Assembly: GCA_946002345.1 (NCBI GenBank)
Contig: CAMFZA010000050.1
Location: 1 to 9,958, forward strand
Direction of reading: 5' to 3'
Length of the DNA stretch: 9,958 bases
Source of the DNA: an uncultured Phascolarctobacterium sp.
GTDB taxonomy: Bacteria > Bacillota > Negativicutes > Acidaminococcales > Acidaminococcaceae
Shown here: positions 1 through 6,999 of the stretch, one piece after another
Layout: each line of letters starts with the position of its first letter
Numbering within the stretch: the stretch's first letter is position 1
Position numbers and translations under genes: made by a program
The notes under the pieces: generated by a model
Seen by the model: only the letters and a program-made list of their open reading frames with translations
Database searches by the model: none
Told to the model about the DNA's origin: nothing

Positions 1-566
1 GGTCTATCCGCACGCTCAAAGACGGTTACCAGATGACCAGCCTTATTAAGCTGATCCGCACAGGCCAAGCCTGCTGGTCCACTGCCTACCACGGCCACCC
101 TTTTGCCCGTGCGTTTGGCAGGGATATTGGGCTTTACAAGGCCCTTATCAAAGGCGTTTTCAATAATATATTGTTCGATATTTTTAATGGTTACCGGAGC
201 CGTTACCAGACCGGCATTGCAGGCCCCCTCACAGGGAGCAGGGCACACATGGGAGGTAAACTCCGGGAAATTATTGGTTTTATTCAGGCGAGCATAGGCA
301 AAATCGTCCATGCCACGATATACTAAATCATTAAATTCAGGCATCAGGTTGTGTAGAGGACAACCGCTGACCATGCCATTCAAGGTCATGCCGCTGTGAC
401 AAAAGGGCACGCCGCAATCCATGCAACGGGCTGCCTGACAGCGCAGCTCCTCTGCGTGAGGCAGGCTACTGGTCTTGATTTCCTCCCAATCCTGAATGCG
501 TTCTGCGCAAGGCCGTTGGCTAAGCTCCTGGCGCTTGTAATCCATAAATCCTGTCGGCTTACCCAT
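1..566 (-). CDS. gltD: Glutamate synthase small subunit (GltD), N-terminal part, cut by window edge
   Basis: The small (beta) subunit of NADPH-dependent glutamate synthase. It takes electrons from NADPH through FAD and passes them via Fe-S clusters to the large subunit. The 188 residues visible are the N-terminal Fe-S domain and the start of the FAD domain. Cys48, Cys51 and Cys56 lie in [12 protein letters not shown], Cys69 precedes PLHN, and Cys108, Cys112 and Cys116 lie in CPAPCEGAC. These are the expected cluster ligands. The dinucleotide-binding loop GSGPAG is at 161-166. The segment between Cys56 and the CPLHN motif is a little longer than in short-spaced versions, which I associate with Gram-positive-type GltD. 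The ATG shares its A with the gltB stop (TAATG). The ribosome binding site GAGGAGGTGA lies inside the last gltB codons, so the two genes are probably translationally coupled. The remaining C-terminal part lies outside the window. Confidence 0.96.
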   Translation of the reverse strand, partial: MGKPTGFMDYKRQELSQRPCAERIQDWEEIKTSSLPHAEELRCQAARCMDCGVPFCHSGMTLNGMVSGCPLHNLMPEFNDLVYRGMDDFAYARLNKTNNFPEFTSHVCPAPCEGACNAGLVTAPVTIKNIEQYIIENAFDKGLVKPNIPAKRTGKRVAVVGSGPAGLACADQLNKAGHLVTVFERADR

Positions 567-3500
567 TATGCCTTCACCTCCTCAAAAACTTTCAGGGTAG
601 CTGCTTCCATATCCATACCCTGCTGCAGATAATCGTTGAGCTTTTCCATAACCTTCTTGTAATCCTTGGGAATAACCTTCACAAATTTGCTTTGGTATTG
701 ATTCCAGTTTGCCAAAATATCCAAAGCCAGCTTGCTGCCTGTGTATTCCGCATGGTTCAAAATCATTTTCTTGACGGTCAGGCTATCGTTAATGGCCTCC
801 AAGGGCTCCAGTAAAACGATTTCCTTATTGCAATAGGAGGCAAAGTCGCCCTCTAGATCAAGCACATAGGCCACACCACCGCTCATACCAGCGGCAAAGT
901 TGCGACCGGTTTTACCCAAAATTACTACGGTACCACCGGTCATATATTCGCAGCCATGGTCGCCCACACCTTCAATAACGGCGTTAACACCGCTGTTGCG
1001 GATGCAGAAGCGCTCACCGGCAATGCCGCGGATATAGGCTTCACCGCTGGTGCCACCGTAGAAGGCTACGTTGCCGATGATCACATTTTCGTGAGCGTTA
1101 AAGCGAGAATCATTATCGGGGTAGATGATAATTTTACCACCGGACAGGCCCTTACCCACATGGTCGTTGGCATCACCCTCCAGCTCCAGTGTTACACCCT
1201 TGGGCACAAAGGCACCAAAGCTTTGACCGGCACTGCCCTTAAAGTGCAGATTGATGGTGTCTGCAGGCAAGCCCTCCAAGCCATAACGACGAGTAATTTC
1301 GCTGCCCAGGATGGTGCCCACAACGCGGTCAGTATTTTTAATAGGCAGAGTAATGCGCACAGGCTTTTTGTTTTCCAGATTGCTGTGGCAAATGTCTAGC
1401 AGTTCCCGCATATCCAGTGATTTTTCCAGCTGGTGGTTTTGCTTTTTGGTGCAAACCTGGCTAGCGCCGGGCTCCACCTCGGGCTTATACAGCAGCGGGG
1501 ACAAATCCAGGTTTTTGTTCTTCCAGTTTCGAGCCTTTTCCGGCTTCGGAATGAGCACCTCGGTGCGACCCACCATCTCGTCGATGGAGCGGAAGCCCAG
1601 CATGGCCATGTACTCACGCACCTCTTGAGCGATAAAGTGCATGTAGTTAACAATATATTCCGGTTTGCCACGGAAGTTTTTCCGCAGCAGGGGGTCCTGG
1701 GTAGCAATACCCATGGGACAGGTATTCAGGTTGCATACGCGCATCATGACGCAGCCAATGGCAATCAAGGGAGCGGTGGCAAAGCCGTATTCCTCAGCGC
1801 CCAGCAATGCAGCAATGATAACATCACGACCGGTGAGCAGCTTGCCATCAGTTTCCAGGGTTACACGGTCACGCAGATTGTTGAGGAGCAAAGTTTGGTG
1901 GGTTTCCATCAGGCCCAGCTCCCAGGGCAGACCTGCATGGTTGATGGAGGTACGGGGAGATGCACCGGTGCCACCGTCATAGCCACTGATGAGCACAACG
2001 TCGGCGCAGGCCTTAACAACACCTGCGGCAATAGTGCCCACGCCCACCTCGCTGACCAGCTTCACGCTGATGCGAGCACGGGGATTAGCATTTTTTAAAT
2101 CGTGGATCAGCTCTGCCAAATCCTCGATGGAGTAAATATCATGATGGGGCGGAGGAGAAATCAGACCAATGCCGGCAGTGGTGCCACGGCATTCGGCAAT
2201 CCAGGGATAAACCTTGCCGCCAGGCAGCTGACCGCCCTCGCCGGGCTTAGCACCTTGGGCAATCTTGATTTGGATTTCGTCCGCATTGACTAAATAGTTG
2301 CTGGTAACGCCAAAACGACCGGAAGCAACCTGTTTAATAGAACTGCGCTTGCTGTCCCCATTGGCCATGGGCTTGAAGCGGCTGGGATGCTCGCCACCCT
2401 CACCCGTATTGGAGCGACCACCAATACGGTTCATGGCGATAGCCAAGCATTCATGAGCCTCCTGACTTAAGGAGCCATAGCTCATGGCGCCGGTTTTAAA
2501 GCGATGGCAAATGCTCTCCACGCTTTCCACATCATCAATATCAATGGGCAAACGTTGGGGCGTAAAGGTGAGCATGCTGCGCAGGTTTTGATTAGCAAAT
2601 TCACTGCCGCTCAGTTGCTCAGAAAATTCCTTATACAGCTTATAATCGCCCTTTTGGCAAGCCTGCTGCAGCTTCACAATGGTTTCAGGATTAATCATAT
2701 GCTTTTCACCCTGATCCCTATACTGATAATGGGAGCCGGAGTCATAGCTAAAGAGGTCGATATCGCCCTCGACAAAAGCAGGCTCGTGGCGCATGGATAC
2801 TTCCTTAGCGATTTCCTCCAAGCCAATGCCCTCCAGACGGGAGGGAGTGCCGGTAAAGTATTCATTAATTACAGCACTGCTGATGCCAATTGCCTCAAAG
2901 ATTTGGGCACCGCGGTAGGATTGCACGGTGGAAATACCCATCTTGGACAAAATTTTAGCGATGCCATGGGTACAGGCGCTGATATAATTTTCTGTAGCCT
3001 TTTCAAAGCTAATGTCCAGCATGCCGTTGCTGCACATGTTTTCCAGTGTCTCAAAGGCCAGATAGGGGTTGATGCCGCTAACGCCATAGCCCAGGAGCAG
3101 TGCCATGTGGTGCACTTCACGGGGCTCAGCAGATTCGATAATAATGGAAGCACGCAGACGGGTGCCCTTTTTAATCAGATGATGATGCAGACCTGCACCA
3201 GCCAAGAGAGCCGGAATGGCAGCCTTCTCCTTGGAAATACCACGGTCGGAAAGGATGAGGATAACCTTGCCCTCTTCTATATATTTATCGGCCAACTCGA
3301 AGATTTCGTCCAAAGCCTTTTTCAGGCCAGCACCACCCTCAGCCACGTTATACAGCATGGGAATAGTGGCAGCTTCAAAATTGGGAATATGTCTTAATTT
3401 AGCCAACTCAATATTGCTCAAAACTGGGGACTCAGCACTGATCTGGTGGCAGCTTTCCGGCTGCGGGTCAATCAGGTTGAGCTCGGGACCAATACCGCTG

Positions 3501-5146
3501 GTAGTATCAGTGAAGACCTCCTCGCGGATGGCATCAATGGGCGGATTGGTTACCTGAGCAAAGAGCTGCTTAAAGTAGTTATAAAGTAATTGGGGCTTTT
3601 CGCTGAGTACAGCCAGGGGCGCATCGTTGCCCATAGCGCCCAAGGGGTCGATGCCCTTAACAGCCATGGGGCGCAGGAATTTGCCCATGTCCTCCATGGT
3701 ATAGCCAAAGGCACGCTGACGCTGCAGCAGTGTTTGGGTATCTGGCACGGGCAGTTCACTGTTAAGCGGAATATTTTTCAGCTTAATGGAATGCTCCTTC
3801 AGCCACTGGCGATAAGGATGCTCGCTGGCGATTTGGTGCTTGATTTCGTCATTGCCAATGATGCGGCCCTGCTCCGTATCGATGACCAGCATACGACCGG
3901 GGCGCAGACGATCCTTTTTCACGATGGTGGAGGGATCAATATCCACCACACCCACCTCGGAGGCCAGCACAATGGTGTTGTCTTCTGTAATGTAGTAACG
4001 GGAGGGACGCAGGCCATTGCGGTCCAGTGCGGCGCAGATGGTGCGGCCATCGGTAAAGGCCATGGCAGCAGGGCCATCCCAGGCTTCAATAAGGGAGTTG
4101 TGATATTCAAAGAAAGCCTTCAAATCTGGGTCCAAATGGGGATTTTTACCCCAGGGCTCAGGAATCATCATCATCACAGCATGGGGCAGGCTACGACCGC
4201 TCATTACCAAAAACTCCAAGCAGTTATCAAACATGCCGGAGTCAGAGCCGGTTTCGTCGATAATAGGCATAATCTTGCTAATATCATTACCCCACAGGCT
4301 ATTGCCGCACATGGTTTGGCGAGCACGCATCCAGTAGATGTTACCACGCAGGGTGGTGATTTCGCCATTATGCATCAAATACCGATAGGGATGAGCGCGC
4401 TCCCAGCTGGGGAAGGTATTGGTGCTGAAACGGGAATGGACCAGAGCCAGCGCCGTTTCCACGGAGCTATCCTCCATATCCACATAGAAGGTACGCAGTT
4501 GTTCGGTGGTCAGCATGCCCTTGTAAACAATGGTGCGGGAGGACAGGCTGGAAACATAAAAATACTTGCCGCCCCGAAGCTTGCCGTAACGAATATAGTT
4601 TTCGGCCTGACGACGGATGCTATAGAGTTTGCGCTCAAAGGCATTATCATCAATGTCCAGACGATCTAAAATGTTTTCGGAAGGTTTGATAAAAACCTGA
4701 GCCATGTAGGGCATGCTTTGACGGGACTTTTCACCCAAAACCTCGGGATGGACAGGTACAGTACGCCAGCCCAGTACGCTTTGACCATTGGCCTCCACAA
4801 TACGCTCAAAGTGGCGCTCTACATTTTCTCTTTCTACAATGTCCGGAGGCAGGAAGATAAAGCCCACAGCATATTTGCCGGGCTCGGGTAAATCGATATC
4901 TAATTTCGCGCATTCCTTGACGAAGAAATTGTGCGGAATCTGCAACAGCACGCCGGCGCCGTCGCCGGAATTGGCATCAGCACCCTGACCACCGCGATGG
5001 TCCATATTATGCAGCACAACCAGCGCCTGCTTCAAAATTTTATTGGACTTCTTGCCATTGATATTGGCAACCACACCAACACCACAGGCATCATGCTCAA
5101 ACCAAGGGTCATAAAGGCCCTGCTTAGCAGGTAGTGAAGTATTCAT
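566..5146 (-). CDS. gltB: Glutamate synthase large subunit (GltB)
   Basis: The large (alpha) subunit of glutamate synthase. It hydrolyses glutamine, channels the ammonia and adds it to 2-oxoglutarate to give glutamate. The 1526 residues are normal for the family. Domains in order, numbered from the chosen start: class II glutamine amidotransferase from Cys21 (in HDACGVG, the nucleophile after propeptide removal) to about 410; a central linker domain at about 470-760; the FMN/2-oxoglutarate synthase domain at about 810-1180, with [16 protein letters not shown] around 1001 and [10 protein letters not shown] around 1057; the [3Fe-4S] ligands Cys1132, Cys1138 and Cys1143 in the pattern C-x5-C-x4-C; and a C-terminal beta-helix with Gly-rich repeats at about 1255-1450. 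The frame opens two codons earlier at 5152, but that ATG sits only one base from the AGAGGGG ribosome binding site. The ATG at 5146 has a 7-nt spacer and is preferred. No key residue is missing. It overlaps gltD by one base. Confidence 0.97.
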   Translation of the reverse strand: MNTSLPAKQGLYDPWFEHDACGVGVVANINGKKSNKILKQALVVLHNMDHRGGQGADANSGDGAGVLLQIPHNFFVKECAKLDIDLPEPGKYAVGFIFLPPDIVERENVERHFERIVEANGQSVLGWRTVPVHPEVLGEKSRQSMPYMAQVFIKPSENILDRLDIDDNAFERKLYSIRRQAENYIRYGKLRGGKYFYVSSLSSRTIVYKGMLTTEQLRTFYVDMEDSSVETALALVHSRFSTNTFPSWERAHPYRYLMHNGEITTLRGNIYWMRARQTMCGNSLWGNDISKIMPIIDETGSDSGMFDNCLEFLVMSGRSLPHAVMMMIPEPWGKNPHLDPDLKAFFEYHNSLIEAWDGPAAMAFTDGRTICAALDRNGLRPSRYYITEDNTIVLASEVGVVDIDPSTIVKKDRLRPGRMLVIDTEQGRIIGNDEIKHQIASEHPYRQWLKEHSIKLKNIPLNSELPVPDTQTLLQRQRAFGYTMEDMGKFLRPMAVKGIDPLGAMGNDAPLAVLSEKPQLLYNYFKQLFAQVTNPPIDAIREEVFTDTTSGIGPELNLIDPQPESCHQISAESPVLSNIELAKLRHIPNFEAATIPMLYNVAEGGAGLKKALDEIFELADKYIEEGKVILILSDRGISKEKAAIPALLAGAGLHHHLIKKGTRLRASIIIESAEPREVHHMALLLGYGVSGINPYLAFETLENMCSNGMLDISFEKATENYISACTHGIAKILSKMGISTVQSYRGAQIFEAIGISSAVINEYFTGTPSRLEGIGLEEIAKEVSMRHEPAFVEGDIDLFSYDSGSHYQYRDQGEKHMINPETIVKLQQACQKGDYKLYKEFSEQLSGSEFANQNLRSMLTFTPQRLPIDIDDVESVESICHRFKTGAMSYGSLSQEAHECLAIAMNRIGGRSNTGEGGEHPSRFKPMANGDSKRSSIKQVASGRFGVTSNYLVNADEIQIKIAQGAKPGEGGQLPGGKVYPWIAECRGTTAGIGLISPPPHHDIYSIEDLAELIHDLKNANPRARISVKLVSEVGVGTIAAGVVKACADVVLISGYDGGTGASPRTSINHAGLPWELGLMETHQTLLLNNLRDRVTLETDGKLLTGRDVIIAALLGAEEYGFATAPLIAIGCVMMRVCNLNTCPMGIATQDPLLRKNFRGKPEYIVNYMHFIAQEVREYMAMLGFRSIDEMVGRTEVLIPKPEKARNWKNKNLDLSPLLYKPEVEPGASQVCTKKQNHQLEKSLDMRELLDICHSNLENKKPVRITLPIKNTDRVVGTILGSEITRRYGLEGLPADTINLHFKGSAGQSFGAFVPKGVTLELEGDANDHVGKGLSGGKIIIYPDNDSRFNAHENVIIGNVAFYGGTSGEAYIRGIAGERFCIRNSGVNAVIEGVGDHGCEYMTGGTVVILGKTGRNFAAGMSGGVAYVLDLEGDFASYCNKEIVLLEPLEAINDSLTVKKMILNHAEYTGSKLALDILANWNQYQSKFVKVIPKDYKKVMEKLNDYLQQGMDMEAATLKVFEEVKA

Positions 5147-5196
5147 AAGCATTCCCCTCTCACACTAAAACTCAAAAAAGTGAAACTGTAATTTTA

Positions 5197-5225
5197 ATTA
5201 TAAGCTAGCCAAAAAGCAATTGCAA
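5197..5225 (-). promoter_or_regulatory. Probable gltBD promoter
   Basis: Reading the minus strand, TTGCAA (5225-5220, 4 of 6 matches to the -35 consensus) is followed by a 17-bp spacer and a perfect TATAAT (5202-5197). Transcription would start near 5190, giving a leader of about 45 nt before the gltB ATG at 5146. The weak -35 box suggests help from an activator, which would fit a nitrogen- or glutamate-regulated operon, but that is inference. Confidence 0.6.
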
Positions 5226-5226
5226 A

Positions 5227-5263
5227 TTGTATACATGTATATTTTTATAAGGTCTTTGTATAC
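5227..5263. promoter_or_regulatory. Direct repeat TTGTATAC and 12-bp palindrome upstream of the gltB promoter
   Basis: The 8-mer TTGTATAC occurs at 5227-5234 and again at 5256-5263, 29 bp apart, which is just under three helical turns. The first copy overlaps a perfect 12-bp palindrome, TATACATGTATA (5230-5241), placed just upstream of the proposed -35 box at about -40 to -51. That is where an activator such as a LysR-type protein would bind. The region is very AT-rich, so chance matches are a real possibility. No named operator is recognised. Confidence 0.3.
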
Positions 5264-5295
5264 TTATTATTGTAATCTTTAGAGTAAAAAATGTA

Positions 5296-5332
5296 CAAAA
5301 ATATCCCTTGCACAGATATTTGCGCAAGGGAT
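5296..5332 (-). terminator. Intrinsic terminator between the unknown gene and gltB
   Basis: On the minus strand the stem ATCCCTTGCGCA pairs with TGTGCAAGGGAT (5332-5321 with 5314-5303). It has 12 pairs including one G:U, with a 6-nt loop. It is followed directly by ATTTTTG and then a second T run. On the plus strand the G:U pair would be an A:C mismatch and no T run follows, so the terminator acts on minus-strand transcripts. It separates the unknown gene (stop at 5476) from gltB. Confidence 0.85.
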
Positions 5333-5360
5333 TAGTGTACTATATATTTTAATAATGTTT

Positions 5361-5473
5361 ACTGTTAAAGTTACTCTGTAGAGACGTTTGGGAGCAATGT
5401 AATAGTAGTCCTTTCTAAGATGCTTAGCGGAATCACAACGAAAAGCGTACTCAAAGGCTCCAACTTTTACTGT
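5361..5473 (-). ncRNA. Candidate structured RNA (3' UTR or separate RNA), unproven
   Basis: Between the unknown gene's stop and the terminator at 5332, the minus strand shows nested complementary segments. P1 pairs 5473-5462 (ACAGTAAAAGTT) with 5372-5361 (AACTTTAACAGT), 10 of 12 positions. Directly inside it, P2 pairs GGAGC (5461-5457) with GCTCC (5395-5391). Inside that, CTTT (5456-5453) pairs with AAAG (5414-5411). Next to this a small hairpin, CTAAG-CAT-CTTAG, occupies 5427-5415. All stems are compatible with one fold. No known riboswitch or RNA family is recognised, and no convincing promoter of its own is seen. It could be a 3' UTR element, a small RNA ending at the terminator at 5303, or chance pairing. 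Confidence 0.3.
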
Positions 5474-5475
5474 GC

Positions 5476-6555
5476 TTAGATTTGCTTGTTTTTCACTCTG
5501 TTAAAGAGAATGTGCATAACACCTGCTGCCTCATCGGGGAATTTAATGAGGATATCATTACCATCCTTGTGATGGAAGGTTACCAGATTGATATCATCAA
5601 AATCGGCACCCTTGATATCGTCCACCTTGATGGCCATAGCATTCTTTTGGCTCAAATAAATGATGCGGGCGTTGGTAATGATAAAGTGACCCAGCTCCAA
5701 CAGAATAGTAGCCTCCTCCTTAATCTTCGGATGCTCCAGCTTTTCTCCCTTGAAACTAACAGTTTCATCAATATTAAACTTGCGGGTCAGTTCAAAATAG
5801 TTGTCCTCTCGCTCGATTTCTTTGTTTTGGCACAGACCACAGTTGACGGTAGCAAAGGCGTATTCACCCTTTTCCAAAGGCAGGTCCAGCTCCAGGGGCT
5901 CCAGCTTTTTGTTTTCGGCATCCCAAAGATTGCGATATTTTTGCAAAGCGTTGACAATATTATTTTTGAATTCATAGGGAATATCCAGCTTAGCACAATC
6001 ATCCCTAAAGCCTGCTTCCTGCTCCGGACTATAACGGGCAACCTTCACAATATCCTCGAACAGTATATTGAAGTGAGCTTGGAAAACCTGCTTGCGCACG
6101 GATAGCCCATCCTCATAATCATAGCCAAAAAGCTCGTTCAGGCCATGAATATCCAGCTTTTCCGCACCGGTGATAATATTGCGACAACGCACGAAATAAG
6201 CGGCAGTTTTGGCACCCTTATCAGCCAACTTAGCCAAATGGGGCGGCAAGGCCAGCACCTCTGCCAGGTGAGCCAGCTGGGCAAACAGGGGCTCATCCTT
6301 AGTTAAAGCTTCGGTGAATACTACGTCAGCAAATTTACGGTAGATGCCACTGCGCTGTTGCACGTTTTCGTCGCTAAATTTTACGCCCCATTTTTTCAAG
6401 GCAGCTTGTACGTCGGCGGCAGTAATAGCATCCATATCCTTGGCATTGGCCAAGAGGTTGTTTAACTCCTTCCAGGCATTTTCAGCAGGCTTGCTGCCGA
6501 ACATTTTTGAGAAAAAACCACATTGTTCCAGTTCTTGTATTTCGTAAGGCTTCAC
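5476..6555 (-). CDS. Uncharacterised protein with probable C-terminal PH-like domain
   Basis: I do not recognise a named family for the whole protein. From the preferred start it has 359 residues, no signal peptide and no membrane segment, so it is probably cytoplasmic. Residues about 1-225 look mostly helical and charged. After them, a beta-rich region from about 227 begins GEYAFATVNCGLCQ, with a CxxC pair at 239 and 242. It ends with GHFIITNARIIYLSQ (about 289-303), a run of alternating hydrophobic residues and a final amphipathic helix. This last pattern, G-x-hydrophobic-ITN-x-RIIYL followed by a helix, resembles bacterial PH-like domains, but that is inference. The frame opens at an ATG at 6573 that has no ribosome binding site. 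AAGGAG (6569-6564) lies 8 nt before the GTG at 6553-6555, so GTG is the likely start. The gene stands alone: terminators precede it and another follows. Confidence 0.8.
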   Translation of the reverse strand: MKPYEIQELEQCGFFSKMFGSKPAENAWKELNNLLANAKDMDAITAADVQAALKKWGVKFSDENVQQRSGIYRKFADVVFTEALTKDEPLFAQLAHLAEVLALPPHLAKLADKGAKTAAYFVRCRNIITGAEKLDIHGLNELFGYDYEDGLSVRKQVFQAHFNILFEDIVKVARYSPEQEAGFRDDCAKLDIPYEFKNNIVNALQKYRNLWDAENKKLEPLELDLPLEKGEYAFATVNCGLCQNKEIEREDNYFELTRKFNIDETVSFKGEKLEHPKIKEEATILLELGHFIITNARIIYLSQKNAMAIKVDDIKGADFDDINLVTFHHKDGNDILIKFPDEAAGVMHILFNRVKNKQI

Positions 6556-6599
6556 TTGTTTGGCTCCTTGCATGTAATTTTGAAAGTAATCTAAGTTAT

Positions 6600-6628
6600 A
6601 TTATACTGTAAAATAAGTGTGAAATAAA
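6600..6628 (-). promoter_or_regulatory. Possible promoter of the uncharacterised gene
   Basis: A perfect TATAAT (6605-6600, minus strand) lies about 45 nt upstream of the proposed GTG start. The best hexamer at a 17-bp spacing, TTTATT (6628-6623), is a poor -35 match. The position downstream of three terminators makes a dedicated promoter here plausible. Confidence 0.45.
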
Positions 6629-6639
6629 GCTGTTTTTTG

Positions 6640-6672
6640 AAAATAAAAATCCCCCGGAGCGTACTCCAGGGG
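6640..6672 (-). terminator. Terminator hairpin 3 of the tRNA-Thr array
   Basis: On the minus strand CCCCTGGAG pairs with CTCCGGGGG (6672-6664 with 6659-6651), 9 pairs including one U:G, around a TACG loop. ATTTTTATTTT follows. It is the last of three hairpins after the tRNA and lies just upstream of the promoter proposed for the uncharacterised gene. Confidence 0.75.
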
Positions 6673-6696
6673 AAGGAAGGGGTAAACCCATAACCT

Positions 6697-6726
6697 AAAA
6701 AAACAACCCCAGAGCGTACTCTGGGG
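6697..6726 (-). terminator. Terminator hairpin 2 of the tRNA-Thr array
   Basis: A perfect 8-bp stem (6726-6719 with 6714-6707, CCCCAGAG with CTCTGGGG) closes a TACG loop. On the minus strand it is followed by TTGTTTTTTT, a good U tract. The hairpin sequence is the same as the tRNA-proximal one except for one stem base. Confidence 0.8.
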
Positions 6727-6737
6727 AAAATTTTCTT

Positions 6738-6791
6738 TGGAGCTGGTGATAGGAATCGTATGTACCCCCTTGAGGGGTAAACCCACAACCT
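6738..6791 (-). pseudogene. tRNA-Thr 3'-half fragment with a hairpin inserted in the T-loop
   Basis: Minus-strand 6791-6780 matches the variable loop, T-stem 5' side and first T-loop bases of the intact tRNA in all 12 positions. Minus-strand 6758-6738 matches the rest of the T-loop, the acceptor 3' strand, discriminator and CCA in all 21 positions. Between them lie 21 extra bases (6779-6759) that can form UACCCCU-CAA-GGGGGUA. The 5' half of a tRNA (acceptor 5' strand, D arm, anticodon arm) is absent, so this cannot be a working tRNA. Confidence 0.8.
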
Positions 6792-6820
6792 AAAAAATAT
6801 CCCCGGAGCGTACTCTGGGG
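6791..6820 (-). terminator. Terminator hairpin 1, directly after tRNA-Thr
   Basis: CCCCAGAG pairs with CTCCGGGG (6820-6813 with 6808-6801) around a TACG loop. There is one A:C mismatch in the minus-strand RNA, which would be G:U in the plus-strand RNA. ATATTTTTT follows on the minus strand. It starts about 10 nt after the encoded CCA end. The mismatch makes it the weakest of the three hairpins, which may explain why more copies are tolerated or retained downstream. Confidence 0.75.
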
Positions 6821-6830
6821 AAAATTTTCA

Positions 6831-6906
6831 TGGAGCTGGTGATAGGAATCGAACCCACAACCTGCTGATTACAAATCAGCTGCTCTGCCTATTGAGCTAC
6901 ACCAGC
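6831..6906 (-). tRNA. tRNA-Thr (anticodon TGT)
   Basis: A complete 76-nt cloverleaf with CCA encoded. The acceptor stem GCTGGTG pairs with CACCAGC, the D arm is GCTC/GAGC, and the anticodon stem GCTGA/TCAGC encloses the loop TTTGTAA. The T arm GTGGG/CCTAT encloses TTCGATT, and the discriminator is T. The anticodon TGT (6873-6871) reads ACA and, by wobble, other ACN codons. It is transcribed from its own strong promoter and followed by three terminator hairpins. Confidence 0.97.
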
Positions 6907-6917
6907 ATTACTAGACT

Positions 6918-6946
6918 ATTATAAGGTATGCACCAGCTTTTGTCAA
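6918..6946 (-). promoter_or_regulatory. Consensus promoter of tRNA-Thr
   Basis: Both boxes match the vegetative sigma factor consensus exactly: TTGACA (6946-6941) and TATAAT (6923-6918) on the minus strand, with a 17-bp spacer. Transcription would begin near 6911, only a few bases before the mature tRNA 5' end at 6906. The promoter lies in the gap after bcp, so the tRNA is transcribed independently. I see no convincing terminator for bcp in 6947-6999. Confidence 0.92.
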
Positions 6947-6999
6947 GAAGCAATGTTTTATAAAACACCCTTCCACCTAGCGAACAGCCACCAGGTCTT

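Larger units (their letters stand above)
6640..6863 (-). repeat. Tandem array of tRNA-Thr 3'-half copies, each followed by a terminator hairpin
   Basis: On the minus strand, a unit running from the tRNA variable loop (AGGTT) through the acceptor end and terminator to its T run occurs three times. Unit 1 (6863-6792) is the 3' half of the real tRNA plus its terminator. Unit 2 (6791-6697) repeats it, with the 21-nt acceptor end (6758-6738) and the 12-nt T-arm segment (6791-6780) both identical to the tRNA, but with 21 nt inserted between them. Unit 3 (6696-6640) keeps an 11-of-12 match to the T-arm segment (6696-6685) and the first bases of the insertion. It has lost the acceptor end and retains the hairpin. 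The hairpins and flanking GAAAATTTTC in units 1 and 2 are nearly identical over 51-52 nt. This looks like serial tandem duplication. Confidence 0.85.

Noticed and set aside
33..326. Plus-strand open frames opposite gltD (33-326, 396-632)
   Set aside because: The minus strand here encodes a continuous GltD N-terminus with all its cluster cysteines. The plus-strand frames have no support.
2869..3153. Same-strand alternative frames inside gltB (also 3550-3759, 1396-1707) and inside the RNase gene (8908-9255)
   Set aside because: They are out of frame with a conserved protein and show Trp/Cys/Pro-rich composition typical of shifted frames. There is no sign of a frameshift in the host genes.
3590..4669. 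Long plus-strand open frame (359 codons), with others at 2504-3397 and 1433-2098, opposite gltB
   Set aside because: They lie entirely within the well-supported gltB gene on the other strand. They encode no recognisable domain and have no ribosome binding sites. They are shadows of a long GC-moderate gene.
5187..5203. Possible GlnR/TnrA-type box (TGTNA-N7-TNACA) at the gltB promoter
   Set aside because: The left half TGTAA fits, but the right half TATAA misses two of four fixed bases. The match is no better than expected in AT-rich sequence.
6591..6788. Small open frames within the terminator array (about 61-65 codons)
   Set aside because: They are made of the repeat hairpins and T runs, lack a ribosome binding site, and overlap the proposed terminators and promoter.
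6831..6851. tRNA 3' end repeats as attachment sites of a resident integrative element
   Set aside because: The copies are only about 94 bp apart with no integrase or cargo gene between them, so no element is present in this window. A scar remains possible and is noted in the findings.
6924..6940. GCTGGTG in the tRNA promoter spacer, same as the tRNA 5' acceptor strand
   Set aside because: Only seven bases match and the following bases differ after two more positions. It is too short to call a duplicated tRNA 5' end.
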